A stretch of 11,885 bases of DNA. Source: DAOMFM01 sp035429825 (GTDB lineage: Bacteria; Acidobacteriota; Blastocatellia; UBA7656; JADIYM01). The stretch covers positions 1-11,885 of the forward strand of contig JBGAKX010000140.1 in the NCBI GenBank assembly GCA_044224215.1. Direction: 5' to 3'. The position numbers and the translations under genes are program-made. The notes under the pieces are model-generated. The model worked only from the letters and a program-made list of their open reading frames with translations, ran no database searches and was not told the origin of the DNA. Of the stretch, positions 1 through 7,639 are shown piece after piece (the first letter of the stretch is position 1; each line of letters starts with the position of its first letter).

Positions 1-1
1 C

Positions 2-3000
2 CTAGAACTGGAACCGGATCCCGACCTGGATGTTGCGCGATCCGCCGCCGCCCAGGAATGGGTTGCCGATGCCGACATCCGGCGTCACGCCAATCGGGAG
101 GAACCCGATCCCTCGTCCATCGGCCGAGATGCCGTTGAGGCCGGCATCAGCCGAGAACCCGGGCAATAGGGGCGACGAGAAGTTCGGGTGATTGAAGATG
201 TTGAAGAACTCGAACCGCAACTGCATCTCGAGTCCCTCCAACAGCTTCGTCGACTTGTAGATCGAGAAGTCAAAGTTGTGGTACGACGGGCCGATCAACG
301 AGTTGCGGCCAAGCGAGCCAGAATGTTTGGTACCGGCCACGCACCCGCCGTTGCCATTGGAAGTGCACGGAATGGCGAACGCGGAGAGGTTCAGGAAGTT
401 GTCCGGCGTCGAGGTACCTGCATACGGATCGCCCACGAGATCCGGCCGCGGGAAATACTCGCCCGTTCCGTCATAGTTCTTGTAGAACAAAAAGTTGACG
501 TGAAACGGTGCGCCGCTGGCGTACGTGAAAACGCCGTTGATCGACCAGCCCTGTGTGATCCACTTTGCTTCGTCGGTGAAGTGCGGGATGTCGTAGGAAA
601 ACGTCCCGACAACGCGATTTCGAATGTCAAAATTCGAGTTCGCGTACTCGAGGTCGGGACGGTAGCTGTCATTTGGTTGCGTCGCGTTCGCCACATAGTC
701 CTGGCCGTCGCTCGCGTTGTCGAGCGAGTGCGACCAGGTCCAGTTGAACGTCGCGCTCAATCCCTTGTAGTTGCGCAGCGTAAAATCCGTCTGCAGCGCG
801 TTGTAGTTTGCATTCGCTGCCGTTTCGATCTCGTTGACATAGAAGAACGTGCCACCCGAAGGCGTGAACGGCCCGTTGTCGAACGGCCGCGATGACTGCT
901 GCCCCGGGACCGACTGGTTAATGTCCCGATACCTGAACAGCTTGCGACCCTGCGAGCCGACATAGCCTACCTGGATGACGGCGCCCGGGAAGAGCTCGTG
1001 CTGCACGTTCAGGTTGAAGTTCTGCACATACGGTGTTGCGATGTTCTGGTCGACGGTGAACGCATCTGCGTCGTTGTACCCGTTGTAGATGGGCACGCCC
1101 GGCTGAATCACGTCGGTCGTCGAGAACGAGAACAGGACCGGATCGGAGCCGATGCCGTTGTAGGCTGGCCCCGGATTGAAGGTATTGAACGGCAACTGTC
1201 CGACGAAGAAGTCCTGCGAGTACGCGTCGAAAAAGACTCCGTAGCCGGCACGCACGACAGTCTTTCCGTTGCCACGCACGTCCCATGCGGCACTCACGCG
1301 AGGCGAGAAGTTATTCAGGTCGGTCGGAAACAGCTTGTCGGTCTGGACGAGGCCAACTGCCGGATCGAGGTAGCTGAAGCGGTCGCGCTCTTCGTGAATT
1401 ACGCCGTAGTAGTCCCAGCGAAGGCCATAGTTGAGCGTGAGGTTCGTCGTGACGTGGTAGCTGTCCTGGTAGAAGAATCCGTTCGAATTCTGAAACGTTC
1501 CGCGCCGCGAGTCGCCGACGGCGCTGCGTCCGCCCGAGAGTGTTCCACTGAGGAAGTCCTCGAGTGATCCGAAATCGAGACGACCGCGATACCCCGCGTC
1601 AAAGAAGCCGTTCACAAACGTCCGCCGGTATTCGTAACCCATCTTCAGATCGTGCTTGCCGATCTTCCACGACAGGTTGTCGACGAAATGCCAGTTCGTG
1701 TCGACGCGTCCGCGCGGGACGCTCAGGGTCGAGCCAAGCGACGCATAGCCCGTGACGCGGATCTGCGGCAGTCCGAAATCCTGCGGGCCCTTGACGCCGG
1801 TGTTGAGGCCGATCGAGTTCGGATCGAAACTCGAGTCTTCAGGGAAGAAGCTCTCGTCGAAGCGGTTGTATCCGAAACGGGTCTCGTTGACCACGTTATC
1901 CGAGAAGATGTGGAGGAACGACAGCGCAACGAGATTCACGCGCGTCGGTGTGACGGTGTTGTAGCCGGGAAGAATACCTCCGGCGAGAATCGCGAGCGGG
2001 AAGCTCTGGTCGCTGTTTCCAAAGAAGTAGCGGCCCGTCAGCTGGTTGTTCTCGTTGAACGAATAATCGACCTTGGCGATCAGACTGTCGACGTCATTTG
2101 TCGCAGGGGTGGTGACGAGCAGGTTCGGCGTCGGGTCGAAGAGCGGCACAGGCTGGTTTGGCGCCGGCCACGGGTTCGTCGCAAGAAGATTTGCTATGAC
2201 CGGGTTCGTTGCGCCACCAAGAGCCGCGATTTCGAGGGGATCCGGCACGCGCGCGGTACTGTTGAGACCCACGTTTTCGCGTTGGCCCTCGTATGCAACG
2301 AACCAGAACGCCTTGTTCTTGACGAACGGTCCGCCGACCGCGAATCCGAACTGGTTGTTCTGGAACGTGGTCTGCTGATTGGGCTTCTGGTTGAAGAAAT
2401 TCCGGGCGTCGAGCGCATTGTTGCGCAGGTACTCGAAGACGCTGCCGTGGATCTCGTTCCCGCCAGACTTGGTGACCAGGTTGACGACCGCGCCGGCGTT
2501 GCGGCCAAACTCGGATTCGAAGTTCGAAAGAACCGCCGCTTCGGCGATGGCGTCAACGGGCAGGATCGTCGCCGGCGTGCCAAACACGCCCGCTTCGTTG
2601 ATCGCGGGCAGGTTGCGGTAGCCGTCGTTCATGTCCGTGCCGTCGAGCAGGTAGTTGTTTGACCGGCCACGGTTGCCGTTCGAGCTGAACAGGCCGAACG
2701 AGCCCGGCGAATCCGTGGCGCCGCTCGGGTCGCCGGTTGAGCCAGGCACGAGCACGAGCAGCTTGGTGAAGTCCCGGCCGTTGACAGGCAAGTTCTGGAT
2801 CTGGACCGAGCTGATCGTGCCGCCGAGCACGTTGGTCGTGGTCTCGACGAGAGGCACTTCGGCAGTCACATCGACCGTCTCGCTCACGGCGCCGGCCTGG
2901 AGCGACACGTCGACGCGCCGCTCGGCGGAAACCGCAACCTCGAGGTCCTTGACGAGTCCCGTCTGGAATCCGTCGCGCTGGACCGTCAGCTGATACGTTC

Positions 3001-3235
3001 CGATGGGGAGCTCGGGGATCGTGAAGTTCCCGTCCGCGTCGGACGTCGTGGTTCGAGACACGCCGGTGGTCTGGCTCTTTGCAGTCACGGTGGCGCCACC
3101 CAACACGGCGCCGCTCGAATCTCTGACGGTTCCTAAGATCATTCCGCGGAAGGTTTGCGCAAATGATGGCGAAACAAGCAGCGAGCAGAGGATGACCGCG
3201 AGCGCTCCTCGTGCAGCCCACGTGAACGTGTTCAT
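2..3235 (-). CDS. TonB-dependent receptor, Oar-like, with N-terminal carboxypeptidase-regulatory-like domain
   Basis: Predicted outer-membrane beta-barrel transporter of 1077 residues that would import or bind a large ligand using TonB energy; the substrate cannot be told from sequence. A signal peptide covers about residues 1-26 and ends SFA-Q. A carboxypeptidase-regulatory-like beta-sandwich follows at about 29-113 (GTVRDSSGAVLGGATV, then DADGNFTIPELPIGTY). Next come a plug region with LPVNGRDFTKLLVLVPG and NNYLLDGTDMNDG, and a long barrel. The protein ends in phenylalanine (IQVGIRFQF), as expected for barrels folded by the BAM complex. The reading frame is open for 55 codons upstream, but I chose the ATG at 3235 because a perfect AGGAGG lies 6 bases before it and the signal peptide starts there. 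The stop is TAG at 2-4. Such receptors are numerous in Acidobacteriota. No SusD-like partner lies beside it, so it looks like a stand-alone receptor. Confidence 0.93.
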   Translation of the reverse strand: MNTFTWAARGALAVILCSLLVSPSFAQTFRGMILGTVRDSSGAVLGGATVTAKSQTTGVSRTTTSDADGNFTIPELPIGTYQLTVQRDGFQTGLVKDLEVAVSAERRVDVSLQAGAVSETVDVTAEVPLVETTTNVLGGTISSVQIQNLPVNGRDFTKLLVLVPGSTGDPSGATDSPGSFGLFSSNGNRGRSNNYLLDGTDMNDGYRNLPAINEAGVFGTPATILPVDAIAEAAVLSNFESEFGRNAGAVVNLVTKSGGNEIHGSVFEYLRNNALDARNFFNQKPNQQTTFQNNQFGFAVGGPFVKNKAFWFVAYEGQRENVGLNSTARVPDPLEIAALGGATNPVIANLLATNPWPAPNQPVPLFDPTPNLLVTTPATNDVDSLIAKVDYSFNENNQLTGRYFFGNSDQSFPLAILAGGILPGYNTVTPTRVNLVALSFLHIFSDNVVNETRFGYNRFDESFFPEDSSFDPNSIGLNTGVKGPQDFGLPQIRVTGYASLGSTLSVPRGRVDTNWHFVDNLSWKIGKHDLKMGYEYRRTFVNGFFDAGYRGRLDFGSLEDFLSGTLSGGRSAVGDSRRGTFQNSNGFFYQDSYHVTTNLTLNYGLRWDYYGVIHEERDRFSYLDPAVGLVQTDKLFPTDLNNFSPRVSAAWDVRGNGKTVVRAGYGVFFDAYSQDFFVGQLPFNTFNPGPAYNGIGSDPVLFSFSTTDVIQPGVPIYNGYNDADAFTVDQNIATPYVQNFNLNVQHELFPGAVIQVGYVGSQGRKLFRYRDINQSVPGQQSSRPFDNGPFTPSGGTFFYVNEIETAANANYNALQTDFTLRNYKGLSATFNWTWSHSLDNASDGQDYVANATQPNDSYRPDLEYANSNFDIRNRVVGTFSYDIPHFTDEAKWITQGWSINGVFTYASGAPFHVNFLFYKNYDGTGEYFPRPDLVGDPYAGTSTPDNFLNLSAFAIPCTSNGNGGCVAGTKHSGSLGRNSLIGPSYHNFDFSIYKSTKLLEGLEMQLRFEFFNIFNHPNFSSPLLPGFSADAGLNGISADGRGIGFLPIGVTPDVGIGNPFLGGGGSRNIQVGIRFQF

Positions 3236-3241
3236 ACCGAG

Positions 3242-3247
3242 CCTCCT
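3242..3247 (-). promoter_or_regulatory. Shine-Dalgarno of the TonB receptor gene
   Basis: On the minus strand a perfect AGGAGG lies 6 bases before the ATG at 3235. It decides the start of the receptor gene against the longer open frame reaching 3400, whose extra 55 residues would bury the signal peptide. Confidence 0.85.
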
Positions 3248-3315
3248 GACTGGAATTGGGAGCCGGATTCGTGGACCGGCCCAGGTTCGAAGGGACGTGT
3301 GCAACGAGCGGGCTG

Positions 3316-3345
3316 ACGATACAACATCCGGCGTCGTAACTCCAA
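3316..3345 (-). promoter_or_regulatory. Weak promoter candidate for the TonB receptor gene
   Basis: Minus strand: TTGGAG (3345-3340), an 18-base spacer, then TATCGT (3321-3316). This would leave a leader of about 75 bases before the ATG at 3235. The match to a sigma-70 consensus is only partial and it was picked by eye. Confidence 0.22.
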
Positions 3346-3402
3346 GTGAATACTGGTGGTTGTGCGCCCCTTCGACCCGCGGGCGCGGACGAAATTGCAC
3401 AG

Positions 3403-3431
3403 TTGCACGCCGTGCCTGAACGCGCGATACT
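3403..3431 (+). promoter_or_regulatory. Weak promoter candidate for the DUF4287 gene
   Basis: Plus strand: TTGCAC (3403-3408), 17 bases, then GATACT (3426-3431), about 40 bases before the ATG at 3472. TTGCAC also occurs 8 bases earlier (3395-3400). The spacing is ideal but the -35 matches consensus in only three of six positions. The 236-base region 3236-3471 holds no convincing gene of its own. Confidence 0.25.
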
Positions 3432-3459
3432 CGGGCTCGCCAACTTCAACTCGGACACC

Positions 3460-3465
3460 GAAGGA
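3460..3465 (+). promoter_or_regulatory. Shine-Dalgarno of the DUF4287 gene
   Basis: GAAGGA lies 6 bases before the ATG at 3472. It supports that start over the in-frame ATG at 3346, whose 42-residue extension has no family similarity that I recognise. Confidence 0.6.
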
Positions 3466-3471
3466 ACTCGC

Positions 3472-4107
3472 ATGCGCAAGCCGACCAGAACCCAAAGACG
3501 GGCAATCGTTTACAGCGTGCATCCGGGCGTCGAAATGGTGCAGAAGTGGGTCGCGGACCTTCCGACCAAGACGGGCCGCTCGCTCGACCAATGGCTTGAG
3601 CTGATACGAAAGAAGGGGCCGCCGACCGAAAAGGAACGGCGCGACTGGCTGAAGTCGGTGCATGGGCACGGGACGAACTCTGCGTGGTGGCTGGCTGAGC
3701 GCGCCGAGGGGAAAGGCGCCGAGGACGGAGATCCGGAAGCGTACCTTGCGGCGGCGGAAGGTTATGTCCGGGACATGTTTGCGGGCAACAAGGCGGACCT
3801 GAAGCCTGTCTACGACGCGCTCCTCGAGTTGGGGCTCTCGCTAGGCGAGGACGTGAAGGCCTGTCCGTGCAAGACGATCGTGCCGCTCTACAGGAATCAC
3901 GTATTTGCCCAGATCAAGCCGACGACCCGGACGCGCATCGACCTGGGATTTGCGCTGAAGGATGCGCCCGCGACGGGGCGGCTCATCGACACCGGCGGGT
4001 ATGCGAAAAAGGACCGCATCACGCACCGCATCCCGATCTCGGCGATCGCCGACATCGACGACGAGGTGCGACGCTGGCTCAGGACCGCGTACGATCTCGA
4101 CGCCTAG
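3472..4107 (+). CDS. DUF4287 / DUF5655 domain protein
   Basis: A 211-residue protein of unknown function with no signal peptide or membrane segment, so probably cytoplasmic. Residues about 19-75 match the DUF4287 pattern as I know it (MVQKWVADLPTKTGRSLDQW, then GPPTEKERRDWLK and HGTNSAWWLAERA). Residues about 98-207 match DUF5655, with YRNHVFAQIKPTTRTRIDLG and a C-terminal DEVRRWLRTAYDLDA. These two domains often occur together in one short protein, so the length is normal. No catalytic motif can be pointed out. The start at 3472 follows GAAGGA; an in-frame ATG at 3346 would add 42 residues. It is the only plus-strand gene, divergent from the TonB receptor and convergent with the DUF1501 gene (23 bases between stop codons), so it is probably a single-gene unit unrelated to the export cluster. 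Confidence 0.88.
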   Translation: MRKPTRTQRRAIVYSVHPGVEMVQKWVADLPTKTGRSLDQWLELIRKKGPPTEKERRDWLKSVHGHGTNSAWWLAERAEGKGAEDGDPEAYLAAAEGYVRDMFAGNKADLKPVYDALLELGLSLGEDVKACPCKTIVPLYRNHVFAQIKPTTRTRIDLGFALKDAPATGRLIDTGGYAKKDRITHRIPISAIADIDDEVRRWLRTAYDLDA

Positions 4108-4111
4108 TGGA

Positions 4112-4126
4112 GTCCGACCTGCGGAC
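4112..4126. terminator. Small hairpin between convergent genes
   Basis: GTCCG and CGGAC form a perfect 5-bp stem around a 5-base loop in the 23-base gap between the convergent stops at 4107 and 4131. There is no T-run on either side, so it may be only a weak bidirectional terminator or chance. Confidence 0.25.
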
Positions 4127-4130
4127 GGTG

Positions 4131-5488
4131 CTAGTCGAGCAGCATGAATCCCAGGTTGTTGCTCGCAAAGTTGTTGATGTTGGGCAGGATCACGGGCAGG
4201 TCCGTCGTCGACGCGCCGTACCACTGTGCAAGGGTCGCCGCATACTGGTCGACGGAGCTGCTAGGTATCCAGCGGCCTTCGCTGCCGGCGTCGTCGGCGC
4301 CGCCAAGCACGAGTGACGGGAACTGCCCATAGAAATCGCCGCCGCGCACCGCGCCTCCCATGATCAGGTGATGGCTGCCCCACGCATGGTCGCTGCCGGC
4401 TCCGGACGCCGGCTGCAAGGTCCGTCCAAAGTCCGACAGCGTGAACGTTGTGACCTGGGATTCGACACCGAGACGCACGATTGCCTTGTAGAAGGTCGCC
4501 ATCGCCGTGCCGAGTTGTGTAAACAGCGTCGCCTGGGTGTTGATCAATCCGTTGTGCGTGTCAAAACCGCCGAGCGAGCAGAAGAAGATCTGTCGCCGGA
4601 CGCCGAGCGTGCCGCGCGCTTCGATGATCTTGGCCACGCGCTGCAACTGCTTGCTGATGTTTGCATTCTGCTTGGCGAACAGCCTGTCGATGCGCGCACT
4701 CGCACCGCTGATGATCGGGTCGATCAGCGTGCTGATCTGGATCGCCTTGCTCGTGACGGCGCTCGTGCTGTTGATCAGGGCCTTGTCGCGGTCCTGGTTG
4801 AGGATGTCGACCATGGCGTTGTATCGGGCCTGCGAGGGCGCGGAATTGTTGAATCCATTGACCTTGAAGCTGCCGGTCGACGGCAGCACGATCGGCTCGG
4901 CAGCCCGCTTCCTGTGACCGATGTTGCCATCGGGTAGATCGCCGCGCCGTTGAACGCGAGCGTCCTGTCGGCCAGCCGGCCGCCCCACCCCGTCGTGCTC
5001 GTAGTGCTCGAAAGCGACGCCTCCCACTGCGCCTGCTGATCCGAGTGCGAGAAAAGGTTCAGCGGTTTGGCGACGCTGTTGGCCAGGTACTGAGCGCGTG
5101 TCATCGGCGCGATCAACGTGCCGGTGTTGCACAGGACGGCGAGATGGCCCTTGTTCCACACCGGGACGAGATCGGCGAGGTTCGGATGGACTCCGAAGGG
5201 ACGGTTCAGGCTGGGCGGAACGATCTCGCGGAAACTGCTCGCGGGAATGTTGATGCCCGACGCGACGTCGCGCACGGCCGCGTACTGGTTGTACTCGCTG
5301 GTTTCGAGCGGAACGATCATGTTGTTCGGATCGTTGCCGCCGAACAGGAAGATGCAGACGAGCGCCTTGTAGTCCTGCGATGTCTGCGCGCTCGCCGTGA
5401 TGAGGTCGAACTTGCCGAGGCCCGCGCCGAGCGCGGCCATGCCAAGCGCCGTGCTTCCTTGCTGTATGAACTCACGTCTCGTTTTCAT
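4131..5488 (-). CDS. DUF1501 family protein, Tat-exported, interrupted by a frameshift
   Basis: The N-terminal part reads from the ATG at 5488 to about 4899. The C-terminal part continues in another frame to the TAG at 4131-4133. Joined by one added base they give about 452 residues, normal for DUF1501. The N-terminus MKTRREFIQQGSTAL is a twin-arginine signal with cleavage expected near ASA-Q (about residue 35), so the product should be exported folded. Family-typical stretches are FLFGGNDPNNMIVP near residue 47, LNLFSHSDQQAQWE, and in the second frame LGGFDTHNGL, FTLSDFGRTL, GSDHAWGSHHLIMGGAVRGG and FYGQFPSLVLGG. DUF1501 is placed in the alkaline phosphatase/sulfatase-like superfamily; its reaction is unknown. 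The start lies 4 bases after the DUF1800 stop and a GGTGAGG-like site overlaps that stop, so translation is probably coupled. The break is either a sequence error or a recent mutation, since both halves are well conserved. Confidence 0.9.
4895..4905 (-). other. Frameshift site in the DUF1501 gene
   Basis: Minus strand from 4910 reads AAGCGGGCTGCCGAGCCGAT. The first frame gives SGLP and then loses similarity (SRSCCRRP). The second frame begins to make sense at GAG (4898-4896): EPIVLPSTGSFKVNGF. A single missing base after CC at about 4899 restores SGLPEPIVLP, a natural continuation. There is no long homopolymer here, only short G and C runs. Confidence 0.85.
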
Positions 5489-5492
5489 GACC

Positions 5493-7550
5493 TCACCTCG
5501 CCACCTGGAATTGCGAAGCTGTCGCCACCAGATAGGCGGCGGTTCGCGCGCGGGTCACCGGATCGGACGCCGGGACGACGTTGACCGCGTTGACGATCGA
5601 CGTCTTCATCGCCGCCGGCATTGCACCGTGCATCAGGATCAGGCTGAGCTTGTCGACCATCGCCGACGGATCGTTGGAGAGGGCCTGCAGGTTTGCGAGA
5701 TTCACCGACGTCCCTGTCGCATTCTGAACCGTCGGGTCCGGCGCGATCCCGTTCGAGAACACGATCGCATTGATGAAGTTGGATCGCTGCAGCGACGTGT
5801 TCGAGTTGTGAATGGCGAGCTCGGGCCCGACGAGCGTGGTGCCCGAGATCGGGTTGTCCGGCGGGTAGTAGTTGAACACCGACGGCGAGTAGAAGAGGTT
5901 CTGGCCCATCGCCGACACTTGACCCCTCAGGTAGACGCCATCGCTGATTCCGTTCAGGCCGCGCAACACGCCGATCGCCCACAGCGCCGGCTCCTTCAGG
6001 TGACCGAAGTCGGACGGCGGCGTCGCGTTCCGCGCCTCGTCGTCGGTCAGGATGGCGCGGACAACCGCCTTCAGATCGCCGCGGACGCCGGATCCGTTGT
6101 CGTTGAACTTTGTCGCCACGCGCGCGACGTATGCCGGGCTGGGGTTGCTCGTTACGAGCTTCTGGATGAGCTGCTTCGAGATGAACGGGCCGACGTTCGC
6201 GTTGTAGAAGATGTTGTCGATCGCGGCGTTCAGATCGGCGTACGCGTCGTCGCGCGCTGGAAGTATCACGCCGTCGAGCAGTTCCTTGGCGCCGGTGTCG
6301 TGATTCCCCGGGTACAGGTACATCGATCCGAGGTAGTAGCTGGGGTTGTGCCGCGCCGGCGTTCCGCCTGGAAGCGTCGGATACGTCCAGCCGGTGAACA
6401 CGTGCGCAAAGCCTTCGATCGTCTCTTGGTCGTATGCGGAGACGGGGACTCCGCCGGATGTCTGCACCGTGCCGTCGAGGTTGAGCTTGTACGTGCCGAT
6501 CGAGAACAGCTGCATCAGCTCGCGCGCATAGTTCTCGTTTGGCTCGATCCCGTATTGCGGATTCGGCTTGTCGTTGTTGACCATGTCCAGATAGCGCCCC
6601 ATCGCCGGGTTCAGCGTGATCTGGTAGAGAATGTCGCGATAGTTGCCGAACGCGTTGTCAAAGAGGATCTGCTGATACTCGGTCATGCCGTACGCGATAT
6701 TGACGTCGGTCCCCGAGACCACGTCGATCTGGCTGAGCGCGAACGCCACGCGCTGCCGCAGCTGGTCCTCTCCGTACATCGCGTTCTGGAAGAACCTGAG
6801 CTGCACCTGGAACAGCGAGTAGTTGTCGCGGTTGCAGATGCTGTCGCAGTCGGCGGGCACGGTTGACGGGTAGTACGGCATGTCTGGATAGCCCGTCGGC
6901 GCCGCGGCGAACTGTTCGTCGAGCCACGCATCGATTCCAATGGACACGACGTGATTGATCGACGTCTCGGTCGCGCCGAAAGACGCCTGTTCAAGGATTC
7001 GTGCTGCGTCCGCCTGCGTCGCCGGGAAGAGTTGCGACTGCGGTATCGGCGCCTTGGGGACACTCGGGCTCTCCCACGAGAGCTTTACCTGCGCGGTGTT
7101 GAAGTTCTCGAAGTACTCGAGCTTGATGTCATAGAACCGGCCGGCCGTGAGCGCGATCGACGCGGACCGTTCGATGGGCGTGTTGTGAACGACAAAGTCG
7201 TCGATGAGCAGCTGACCGTTGACCCACAGTCGAACACCGTCGCTCGCAAGCGTGTAGAACACGTATGTTTCCGAGTTCTGCGGAAGGACCGAGCCGGTCC
7301 ACCGGATCGAGAACGTGTCGGGGTTGATGCGAACGTCCGGCGTCCCGGTACCCCAGTCGAAATCGACGGTGGCGTCTGTCCGGCTGAACTTGAAACTGTT
7401 GAAGTCCTTGGTGTCGTAGTAGTCGCCCTTGAGCCCGATTCCGACGGGCGGAGGGCCCTGTGCGCCCGCGCGCTTAACGGCCGGGCCGAACACCGTCACG
7501 CTCGCCACGACGAGCAGACAGACGAGCCGCTTCACGAGATTCCGTTTCAT
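5493..7550 (-). CDS. Secreted PA14-DUF1800 protein
   Basis: A 685-residue exported protein. A signal peptide covers residues 1 to about 30 (KRNLVKRLVCLLVVASVTV, then AGA-Q). A PA14 domain lies at about 37-176 (GLKGDYYD, FSIRWTGSVLP, YVFYTLASDGVRLWVNGQLL, AGRFYDIKLEYFEN, VKLSWESPS); PA14 domains often bind carbohydrate. A full DUF1800 domain runs from about 182 to the end (ARILEQASFGAT, NYARELMQLFSIGTYKLNLDG at 340-360, TIEGFAHVFTGWTY, PFISKQLIQKLVTSNPSPAYV, NLFYSPSVFNYYPPDN, ending in TAAYLVATASQFQVAR). DUF1800 has no assigned reaction. I chose the ATG at 7550 because a signal peptide begins there and GGTGA sits 4 bases upstream; the frame stays open to 7655, inside the preceding gene. The stop is 4 bases before the DUF1501 start, the usual DUF1800-DUF1501 pairing. 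The PA14 fusion suggests a polysaccharide or cell-surface ligand, which is inference. Confidence 0.92.
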   Translation of the reverse strand: MKRNLVKRLVCLLVVASVTVFGPAVKRAGAQGPPPVGIGLKGDYYDTKDFNSFKFSRTDATVDFDWGTGTPDVRINPDTFSIRWTGSVLPQNSETYVFYTLASDGVRLWVNGQLLIDDFVVHNTPIERSASIALTAGRFYDIKLEYFENFNTAQVKLSWESPSVPKAPIPQSQLFPATQADAARILEQASFGATETSINHVVSIGIDAWLDEQFAAAPTGYPDMPYYPSTVPADCDSICNRDNYSLFQVQLRFFQNAMYGEDQLRQRVAFALSQIDVVSGTDVNIAYGMTEYQQILFDNAFGNYRDILYQITLNPAMGRYLDMVNNDKPNPQYGIEPNENYARELMQLFSIGTYKLNLDGTVQTSGGVPVSAYDQETIEGFAHVFTGWTYPTLPGGTPARHNPSYYLGSMYLYPGNHDTGAKELLDGVILPARDDAYADLNAAIDNIFYNANVGPFISKQLIQKLVTSNPSPAYVARVATKFNDNGSGVRGDLKAVVRAILTDDEARNATPPSDFGHLKEPALWAIGVLRGLNGISDGVYLRGQVSAMGQNLFYSPSVFNYYPPDNPISGTTLVGPELAIHNSNTSLQRSNFINAIVFSNGIAPDPTVQNATGTSVNLANLQALSNDPSAMVDKLSLILMHGAMPAAMKTSIVNAVNVVPASDPVTRARTAAYLVATASQFQVAR

Positions 7551-7639
7551 AGCATCACCACGAATGTTCCAGGGTCGTCGATACCACTTCGAGTATGGGG
7601 ACAGCTCTGCTCTCAATCGGATCGCATACGGGCGCATTG

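Noticed and set aside
1652..2662. Plus-strand open frame of 336 codons opposite the TonB receptor
   Set aside because: Same reasons: antisense shadow with Arg/Val-rich low-complexity translation and no known motif.
3236..3400. N-terminal extension of the TonB receptor to 3400
   Set aside because: The extension has no homology signal, would bury the signal peptide, and a perfect Shine-Dalgarno precedes the ATG at 3235.
3346..3471. Longer start for the DUF4287 protein
   Set aside because: The added 42 residues are unlike the family and the ATG at 3472 has a better ribosome site.
4895..4905. Programmed ribosomal frameshifting in DUF1501
   Set aside because: I see no slippery heptamer or obvious following structure, and this family is not known for recoding; an error or mutation is simpler.
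5397..6866. Long plus-strand open frame of 489 codons opposite DUF1800
   Set aside because: It is antisense to a well-supported gene, is full of Arg/Val runs typical of shadow frames in GC-rich DNA, and has no recognisable domain.
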